From assembly GCA_001972305.1 (NCBI GenBank), contig BDDD01001966.1, positions 1 through 64,000 on the forward strand: a stretch of 64,000 nucleotides of DNA, given 5' to 3'. Both the position numbers and the translations under genes were made by a program. Below are positions 56,700-64,000 of the stretch, piece by piece. The stretch's first letter is position 1, and each line of letters opens with the position of its first letter. The notes under the pieces are model-generated. The model searched no databases. It was not told the origin of the DNA and worked only from the letters and a program-made list of their open reading frames with translations. The stretch is from Cephalotus follicularis. Its lineage: Eukaryota; Streptophyta; Magnoliopsida; Oxalidales; Cephalotaceae.

Positions 56700-56860
56700 C
56701 ACGATCCAGTCGGCTGCTACACCCAACAACCGGCTGCTCATCTGGCAGATTGCTACCACGTGGCTCAACAGTTGGCCAGTCGCCTGGTTCGTCCTCCCCA
56801 GTTGACTACCCCCATACGCAGCCATCCAGCCGGCTGGTCTTCCGTGCCAGTCGACTGCCT
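56700..56860. repeat. TCGA-palindrome group, S4 proximal
   Basis: CAGTCGGCTGC, AACCGGCTGC, CAGTCGCCTGG, CAGTTGACTAC, CAGCCGGCTGG and CAGTCGACTGCC near the LTR start in element orientation. Strongly decayed. Confidence 0.7.
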
Positions 56861-57033
56861 CTAGTGTACATACCAAGTAATTACACCTCTAAGTACATAA
56901 TCGATTTAATATCAACATCATCATAGTTTGGGAAACATCATCAAATTTGAAAAAATCCATCACTTTATTAATTTCACAAATAAGGTACATTTACATTGTG
57001 AAATTACGATACATGAAAGTTACGGGCGTTACA

Positions 57034-57652
57034 CGAATGTAGTGGCTGATGTGCTGAGTGGCAAGGCAACGATTGCTGGAGCAATGGTTTCACAATGGAA
57101 GCTATTGGAGGAATTTCATAGATGCAATCCGTTCATGGTTTCCCGTGGACTTATAGTGGCAAGTCTGAGAGCACAACCGGAACTTCTGAAATAAATTCTG
57201 ACTGCTCAGTACAATGATTCTGAGTTATGGAGTATTCGCAAGAACCTAGACTCTGATTCTAAGTTCTCCATTCATACTGATGGAATACTGAGGTTTCGAG
57301 GGAGGATATATGTTCCGGATGACGAGGATATAAAAAATGAGCTACTACAACAAGCCCACAAGTCAAAATACAGTGTGCACCCGGGGAGTTCCAAGATGTG
57401 GCACGACCTGAAAAAGAACTACTGGTGGAGTGGTATGAAAAGAGAGATTGCGGAATATGTAGCGATATGTTTGACCTACCAGTGGGTGAAGGCTGAACAT
57501 CAGAAACCTGCGGGACTGCTACAATCGTTACCAGTGGTTGAGTGGAAATGGGAGCATGTGACCATGGACTTCGTGTCAGGATTGCCGAGGTCACGGAATC
57601 GGCATGAAGCAGTGTGGGTAGTAGTGGACAGACTCACTAAGTCTTCCTTCCG
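57034..57652 (+). pseudogene. pol: R4 RNase H end and integrase zinc domain
   Basis: Resumes VVADVLSGK with the last RNase H Asp, then AMVSQWKLLEEF, and a stop at 57192. QQAHKSKYSVHPGSSKMW gives the two His of the HHCC domain. The fourth ligand is lost: CLTYQWVK has Tyr where Cys is expected. KWEHVTMDFVSGLP holds the first catalytic Asp. A loss of 4 bases near 57650 shifts the frame. Confidence 0.92.
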
Positions 57653-58600
57653 ATGAATATGATGTATTCTATCGAGAAGCTTGCTCGATTGTATATCCGG
57701 GAGATAGTGAGATTGCATGGAGTGCCGATCAGTATTGTTTGTGACCGAGATGCTAGATTTACTTCAAGGTTCTGGAAGAAGTTCCAAGCAGCAATGGGAA
57801 CAGCCTTGAACTCCAGCACTGCATTCCACCCACAGACTGACGGACAGTCTGAGTGTACTCTTCAGACTCTGGAGGATATGCTACGGGCTTGCATGATTGA
57901 TTTTGCTGGGAGTTGGGAGGATCATCTGGCACTGATTGAGTTCTCCTACGATAACAGTTTTCACACCAGCATTGGAATGGCTCCCTATGATGCTTTGTAT
58001 GGGAGAAAGTGCAGATCACCTATTTGGTTGGACAAGGTAGGTGAGAGACAAGTGCTGGGACCAGACTTGGTACAAGAGACTACTAATAAAGTGGAAATAA
58101 TCAAGAAGAGACTGGTAGCTGTACAAAGTCGGCAGAAGAGTTACGCCGATAGCAAGAAGAGGAAGCTAGAATTCGAGAAGGGGGATCATGTTTTCCTAAA
58201 GATCTCGCCTTCGAAAGGGATACACTGTTTTGGCCTCAAAGGGAAGTTGGCACCGAGATATATTGGGCCTTATGAGATACTGGAAAGAGTGGGGGATGTA
58301 GCATATCAGATTGCACTACCACCTAGTTTTTTGGATGTGCATAACGTATTTCATGTCTCCGTGTTATGGAAATACATGCCTGACCCATCTCACATATTGA
58401 GCTACAACCTTGGATTCATCAGTCCTAGATTGTCTTATGAACAAAGACTGATGAGGATAGTGGATCGAATGGAAAAGGTGCTAAGGAACAAGGCCATTCC
58501 TATGGTAAAAGTGCTGTGGTGTTTTCACGGAGCGGAGGAAGCTACGTGAGAGCGTGAGGATGAAATGATTGAGACATTTCCCCACTTGTTCGGAATGTGA
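57653..58600 (+). pseudogene. pol: R4 integrase core, C-terminus and chromodomain-like end
   Basis: The frame is open for 298 codons. Catalytic Asp 31 (VCDRDARFTS) and Glu 67 (GQSECTLQ) are present, then SYDNSFHTSIGMAPYDAL. The GPY/F-type region YIGPYEILERVGDVAYQI and DVHNVFHVSVLWKY follow. The end block KAIPMVKVLWCFHGAEEAT is followed by TGA (TGG to TGA) at 58547-58549, then EREDEMIETFPHLFGM and the natural stop at 58598-58600. The chromodomain-like end is recognisable in full. Confidence 0.93.
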
Positions 58601-58628
58601 GGGCTAAATTCGAGGACGAATTTTCTTT

Positions 58629-58641
58629 AAGGAGGGGGGAA
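58629..58641 (+). other. R4 polypurine tract
   Basis: AAGGAGGGGGGAA directly before the 3' LTR start TGTAATAACCGC. Confidence 0.92.
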
Positions 58642-61075
58642 TGTAATAACCGCAATTTTAATTAATGTATATTGCTCCAATTTTAAATAAAATATACATT
58701 TTAATTGAGATTATTTGCCCAATTATCATAATTATTGTGATTAGTGAATGCTTTGGTTGAATCGAGATACGAGTTGGTAAAACAAACTTAAGCAATCCAA
58801 AAATAGGCAGTTATAGCCGACTGTCACAGGGTAACAGTTGACTGCCTAGTTTGTGGAGGAACAGCCGACTGTCACAGGGGAACAATGGACTGTTTGATGC
58901 GTGGAGCGTACAGTCCACTGCCAAGTGAATACAGTCGACTGGAATGGTATAGAACAGGTGTCTGTGCATGCATATGTGACAGAACCAAGGGAAGTGCATG
59001 GTGGACAGGTGTCATGCGAGACAGCAGCTGCCATAACATGCAAGGTACCCTGCATGTGTTCTGCAGACCTGCTAACCTGCAACATAAGAATTGAAAGAAG
59101 TAAAGTGAGAGGAAGTTATGCATGTGAGAGAGAGAAGGGAGAAAATGTTAAATGACAAAGCTAAAGAATGTGCAAGCCTCTAATTCGAATCATAGCTGCT
59201 GTTATGGTTGTCAATAGATATAGGTATACTGATCACCATCTATACATACCTTCTGTAACATACAACCATAGTATTTGCTGAATTGGAATGGATTAGTGGA
59301 GAGATATTGTTAATGTAAAAATGGAGGCTTAATGAACTATTGGTGAGCTACTGTTGGAGTAGTAATTATAACTGGATAATTAGTTAACTTACTGATTAAG
59401 TGACTGAACCTTCAAGCATGCATGATATAGATTGAAGTCTGCTGAGATTGGAAGACTGATTTGGTGAAGAGCTTTGGACATTAAAGAGTGAGATCAACCC
59501 AAATTGATCTCGGGATAGCATTTAAGGTAGGGGTAATGACATGTCTTTGAAGATATAGTTATGCATACCATGTATGGTTATTTTCTGCTTGATTGCATGC
59601 GTTGATTGGATTTGTATTGGACATTGTAATGTATACCCTGTTACTGCCTGCTCATTTCTGGGCAAAGCAGTCGACTGTTCTTCATGACAGTCGACTACTT
59701 AAATGAACCAGTCGACTGTTAAGAACAAACAGTCGACTACTCAACCAAACAGCCGACTGTTCTTTGGAACAGCCGACTGTTCTGGGTTAAAATTTTGATA
59801 CAGGTTCTGATTAGGCCTTAAATTGAATGTAATTAACCTGGCCTCTATATGTGATGACTATAACAGTCAATCTTGGCCTTATACAATTACATTTCAGAAT
59901 TTAAACAATGTACATGCTCCTTGTGAGAATTTTATAAGAATGACTAGGGTATGCAATGCCTTATTGAACCCTTGGATTGCTATTGTGCTTAGTGTTACTG
60001 TATATGCTACTGTTATAATTAGTATATACTGTTTTGGGTGTTCATTAACACTACTGTTCCTTATTTTCAAATGATTGAATCAACTAGTGCTTTAAGCACA
60101 AATATGAGTTCCTTACGGTTTTCAAAATGGAAACGTATAATGTCAAATGATTACTATTTTTCCCTCCAATGAGAGGTACGGTTACTGTACTAAATATCGT
60201 TTTCCTCCTAGGAGATGTACGATTATTGAATTGTTATATGTTTCAAAAGAAAACAACCCTATATAACATTTTAAAACTTATGTAATATTACTACTTAATT
60301 GATTGAATTGTTTGTCTATGCTATTGCCGTTAGTCGAGTGATAGGCGACATCACTGGCAACGGAGGTGGTCCTATGTGCCAAGAGTTAGCTACAGTATCA
60401 ACCCAAACTGTCTGCAATGCAGATCTTAATTGTTAAACTGCCCGCTAATTCCAGTAGTAATCGACCTGATCTATCATCTCCGGAGTGAGGGGTGATAGAT
60501 AGGTGGTGCACAGTTGGTGCTAGGAGTTAGCGACATGTGACACCCAAACCACTGTACTGATTGATTGTACCCTTGTGCGGTATTCTTACATTGTACTGTC
60601 TATGGCCACTTGGCATGGTTGCTTATATATTGGAATACTTAATTATGTTATTTTTGATATAAAATGTCATACATTTGGCATTCATATATTCCTTAACATG
60701 CATTATTCCTACTTAGCCAAGTGAGGACAACGGCTAACCCCTACAATTTAAGATTAAGTGAAGGCATTCGGCAGGTGCTGTTGGAGCTTTTGGAGAGTTT
60801 TTATCTGTTTAAGGTTGTTACCCTTATGATGTACTGTAATTGTATTGAACGGTTCACACTCCGTGTTGTTGTTTTACTTACCTTATGTAAAAGGATAATC
60901 GTTGGATTGTACTAGCACGTAGTATGGGCTACGTGCGGATGACTTTGATTTATAATCCGGTTTTAAATGCTTCCGCTTATTTATGAAATGTTGAATGAAA
61001 TGCTGGATTATTTTTACTTATTCATGATATCACCACAAATGTTGTCTAAACGTAATGCAATGGCGGGGTGTGACA
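58642..61075 (+). repeat. R4 3' LTR with 312-bp deletion
   Basis: 2434 bp, TGTAATAACCGC to GGGGTGTGACA. Collinear with 48448-51196 except that 48977-49288 is missing; the joint AAGAATG|TGCAAGCC is at 59170. The lost part includes the TATA-like box. Palindrome arrays at 58810-58945 and 59668-59785 are kept, with several TCGA units changed (for example CAGTCCACTG). Confidence 0.95.
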
Positions 61076-61526
61076 AACTTATTGTTCAAGACCTATCCTA
61101 ACAAAAAACATATAGGGATCACACTCCTAGAGGGTCCTGGACATATGGTGCTCATCTCTCAATCACACTTCCCCCCATTGCTCATGATAACCTGCCGCAT
61201 GGAAACTAAAACGCGGTTGAGCAAACCTCAGTACGAATAATGAATGTAAAACAGTAAACGATAATTTAACAGCAGCAAGATTTCCAAAAGTTATATCGAA
61301 ACATAAATCTTAACCAGTAAATCAGTTTAAACATTCTTGGAAGTCAAACCCATAACATCCGAAATACATACAAAACATTTCAAAAACATAAATTCATAAT
61401 ATCACACTGAGCCACATAACATATCACATATCACAACACAAATTTGGCAAGGGAGGCGCTAATTCCACATGCCCATTGGAATTGTAGTGTACGGTACTAC
61501 ACAAGTCAATTCTCATATCATATCTA
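61076..61526 (-). repeat. R6 LTR, middle part
   Basis: Continues the R6 LTR after R4. Blocks such as GCGGTTGAGCAAACCTCAGTAC and GTGTACGGTACTACACAA align with R2 and R5 LTRs at equivalent places. It is interrupted by S5 at 61527. Confidence 0.85.
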
Positions 61527-61692
61527 TGACGACCCGAATTCCCTTTTTGTACTGTTCATGCATACATTGTACCGTATTGTACTGTATCGAATTGTATTGA
61601 ATTGAGGTATTCCTATACCTATTGTTATTGTATTGGTTATATACATGTATAGTCGGGATTTTGGGTTGAGTATCGGAGAGTTGGTCGAATTG

Positions 61693-61702
61693 ACTATATA
61701 AG
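61693..61702 (+). promoter_or_regulatory. TATA box in S5
   Basis: ACTATATAAG about 165 bp into the LTR, followed by a pyrimidine-rich leader (TCTCATTCTCCC). It resembles a plant core promoter. Confidence 0.55.
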
Positions 61703-62164
61703 TCAATTTCTCACTCTCATTCTCCCATTCTCTCATTCTTCTCCCTCTCTCTATCCCTCTTCTTCTTTTTCTCTCCCAACCGGCAGCCTCCTCCTCCATA
61801 GCAGCTCCTGATTGCATCTCCTTCAACAAGGATACCAATTGCAAGTGTGGGTTGCTGATTGAATGACATAGCAGCAGATTGACTGATTGATAGCTTAACT
61901 TTTGAAGCTTCATTGAAGGTAGGACTTCCCTACTTGATTTCCTGTTGCCTAATTGTATAATTGATTGAATTGAGTGATTGTATTGCATTGAATTGAAAAA
62001 CTAGGGTTTTTATTGATTTCCTTGATCTAACTAATCTAGGAGGATTGAAACTGAATTTAGAAGGTTGTAACAAGTTTTACTAACCTTAAATGATTGATTT
62101 TAACCCTTAGTTTTCAAAGAATGGATTTAAATTGGATTTTGACTTGAGATTGGCCACTTTTTCT

Positions 62165-62540
62165 GCACAAAAATCGACCCTACCCAGCAAAGACATCGAC
62201 CCCTAGCCCATGGACGTCGATGTCTTTCGATTTAGAATGTTGTATCCTTGATTCAGCAGCAAAGACATCGACATCTTTGAAAGACATCAATGTCTTCGCC
62301 TTGAGATGTCTTCTCCCCAGGAAAGGCATCGATGTTGAACATCGATGCGCATTCCCAGGCTACTTTTATTGAATCACTTCGACGTCTTTGTTCAAAGACA
62401 TCGACGTCCTTCGGCCAGATCTCTATACAAATAGAGAAAGACATCGATGTCTTTCAAAGACATCGATGTCCTTCTACCGTTTTAAAAGAATGCCATGATA
62501 CGCTTCGATGTCTTTGGCCAAGGACATCGACACCTTTTGG
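62165..62540. repeat. TCGA-palindrome array in S5
   Basis: At least twelve units of AAAGACATCGATGTCTTT type. TCGA or decayed centres are near 62197, 62218, 62269, 62288, 62330, 62380, 62402, 62445, 62464 and 62527. Many neighbours are 19-22 bp apart and one gap is 42. This is the longest array in the window, and it lies downstream of the TATA box. Confidence 0.85.
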
Positions 62541-63917
62541 GTTGAGTGGAACTTTTAACTTTTTTAAAGCTAGTTTTCAACTCCTTTTCACATTGCTGCT
62601 TGACCGGAGCCTCACTTGAAGTATTCGAGCGTTTGGAAATCAGTTTCCAACAGTTTTCAAAGATTGAATTGATAAATTGATAAAGCGACTGAGTGAGCCA
62701 TAGGCGACGATCCAGTGACTTTCATCAACCGGATAGACATTCCTTTATATCTTGTTAATTCGATTGTTACCGTCTATTGGCTACTGACTGATTGATTGAT
62801 TGAGTCGTAAGTGTTATGAGTCTAAGTTCGGAACGTTGGACGCTCATTTCCATTTCTCCATTAGACATCACCACTTATCAGCATTGTACTGATAGATTGA
62901 TTGATTGTATTGCATGGATCCTATAGAGCGACCTTATGATTCGTGTCGGCATGTTAGGTTGTGGACTCTGTCCACCTATTCTGTTGATCGTATCATTTAT
63001 TGGATTGTATTGACCTGCTGACGAGCAGTATTGTATTGATTGACGATTGATGCTCCCGGAGGGTCATAGCTCCCTAACAGTATAGTAGCTCCCCCATGGT
63101 TGTAGCTCATCGATATTGTATTGACCCAGCTATAGGCTGGAAGATCTACGAGTTCCAGACTTGATCAGTCTGAGAACGGTAGATAGATATCCCACCTTTT
63201 TCGAAGGACAACCTTCCGTGGGATTGATCATTGCTATTGATTGACATCGTACTGACCCGAGGTCGCATGCTCTATAGGATATGATTGCTTGATTGGGTGT
63301 TTGATACACCACCATTGAGTGTCTGCCATGGATCGATTGTTATAGATCCTATCCATATGCTCTGTTATGGGACAGTGTCATACGGATAGTCTAATCGCCA
63401 ACTGTACATATGCATTTACCATGTCATGCATTGATATTGTACACCGCACATTGATATTGCATAGAGTTTCACCGATATTGCACATTGCACATGCATACAT
63501 GCTGCATGAGGTTTCTGCTTAGCCAATGTGGCTAACCCCATCCTTCGGGGTGGGGCTGTGTTGTACATTTTTGTGTGCGGCATAGGTAGGGCAGCAGGTA
63601 GCAGCGGAAAGAAGGATTGGAGACTCGATTTGGTTGCACGACTGCTTGGGTATCGCGAAGCTGGTTGTGAGATTTTGTAGTGAAAGGATTGAAATGTATT
63701 GTATTGAAATGACTACTATCGCACTGTAAAAGATTGTTGTTATAAAGGATTTGTACTGTATGGATGGTTTATTGTATTGTATCTTTCGCACAATGACATG
63801 TATTGCAAAGTTTTATGTTTTTCCGCATTTTTATATTACTAGTCCCAACCATTATATTGTGTATTGGATTGAGAGTAATGCCACGTGTATGCCCTGCGGG
63901 CGCGAGGTGTTACGACA

Positions 63918-64000
63918 TCATATCACATATTGCATAACTCATCGCGTATGCCATATACTAGAATCGATTCATACGCCTCTATCATTTATAACGGAAGTGT
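63918..64000 (-). repeat. R6 LTR, right part, cut by window end
   Basis: Resumes ATATCACATATTGC and ACTAGAATCGATTCATACGC, matching the CATACGCCTC block of R2 (9950) and R5 (37873, 45419). It runs off the window, so the rest of R6 lies beyond 64000. Confidence 0.8.

Larger units (their letters stand above)
54322..57033 (-). mobile_element. Solo LTR S4 inserted in R4 pol
   Basis: 2712 bp, plus-strand ends TGTCACACCCCG and GGGCGTTACA, exact target duplication CGAAT (54317-54321 and 57034-57038). It has the same end type as S1 but a different sequence. Arrays of CAGTCGACTG-type palindromes lie at 55590-55885 and 56700-56860. An AT microsatellite is at 54829-54910. No internal region. Its R-like part (56210-56255) matches the R1 LTR at 1243-1290. 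Reading frames are random. Confidence 0.95.
48448..61075 (+). mobile_element. Element R4: Ty3/Gypsy chromovirus
   Basis: About 9.9 kb without nested S4. LTRs are 48448-51196 and 58642-61075, with primer site 51200-51211, a polypurine tract 58629-58641 and exact target duplication AACTT. It is inserted in the R6 LTR. The order is Gag, PR, RT, RNase H, S4 insertion, IN, chromodomain-like end, with several stops and frameshifts. It is the same lineage as R1. Confidence 0.96.
61527..63917 (+). mobile_element. Solo LTR S5 inserted in R6 LTR
   Basis: 2391 bp, TGACGACCCGAATTCCC to GGTGTTACGACA. The end part GCCACGTGTATGCCC resembles the R3 LTR end (GCCACGTGTCGAGTCG). TCATATC occurs just left (61518-61524) and right (63918-63924), but no clean 5-bp duplication touches both ends. 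A TATA box lies at 61693-61702 and a palindrome array at 62165-62540. No internal region. Reading frames are random. Confidence 0.85.

Noticed and set aside
1..64000. tRNA, rRNA or snRNA genes
   Set aside because: The only tRNA-related matches are 12-base primer-binding sites after LTRs. No cloverleaf-sized match or rRNA core sequence was noticed.

Overview
This is plant nuclear DNA, most likely gene-poor heterochromatin of a eudicot. I find no host protein gene, tRNA or rRNA. Almost all of it is LTR retrotransposon sequence of the Ty3/Gypsy chromovirus type. The evidence is a gag with CCHC knuckles, the order PR-RT-RNase H-IN, a C-terminal chromodomain-like block, primer-binding sites matching initiator Met-tRNA (TGGTATCAGAG), and very long LTRs of 2.4-5.7 kb. 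These traits fit the Tekay/Del lineage. The species cannot be told from the sequence.

Layout, using my own labels. Region 1-36678 is an old element R1 (+) with its 5' LTR remnant (1240-3234), broken gag-pol pieces (3449-5477, 7915-8308, 30725-31484) and 3' LTR remnant (35047-36678). Solo LTR S1 (5478-7909) sits in its RNase H region. Solo LTR S2 (8309-9223 plus 29263-30724) sits between RNase H and integrase. S2 is itself split by element R2 (9224-29257, minus strand), and R2 is split in its RT by element R3 (14499-24700, plus strand). Nesting is therefore four deep. The tail of R1 is further disrupted by a Copia-type LTR fragment (C1, 31501-32490) and an inverted truncated LTR (S3, 32491-35046).

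Region 36828-47887 is R5, a minus-strand non-autonomous element. It has giant LTRs, one carrying a 2.18-kb internal duplication, and only 1.85 kb between them. Its leader and start region resemble R2, so R2-like elements may have mobilised it. Region 48225-64000 is an LTR of another R2/R5-related element (R6) that runs off the window. It hosts element R4 (48448-61075, plus strand), which contains solo LTR S4 (54322-57033), and also a further solo LTR S5 (61527-63917).

Target-site duplications are exact for S1 (TACCT), R2 (GACAT), R3 (TCCCC), R4 (AACTT) and S4 (CGAAT), and 4 of 5 bases for R5. None of the coding regions is intact as a whole; the best piece is a 574-codon RNase H-integrase frame of R2. 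The most unusual feature is a set of arrays of TCGA-centred palindromes spaced about 20-22 bp apart. They recur in the LTRs of nearly all families here, including the Copia-type fragment, with different but still self-complementary arms in each family.
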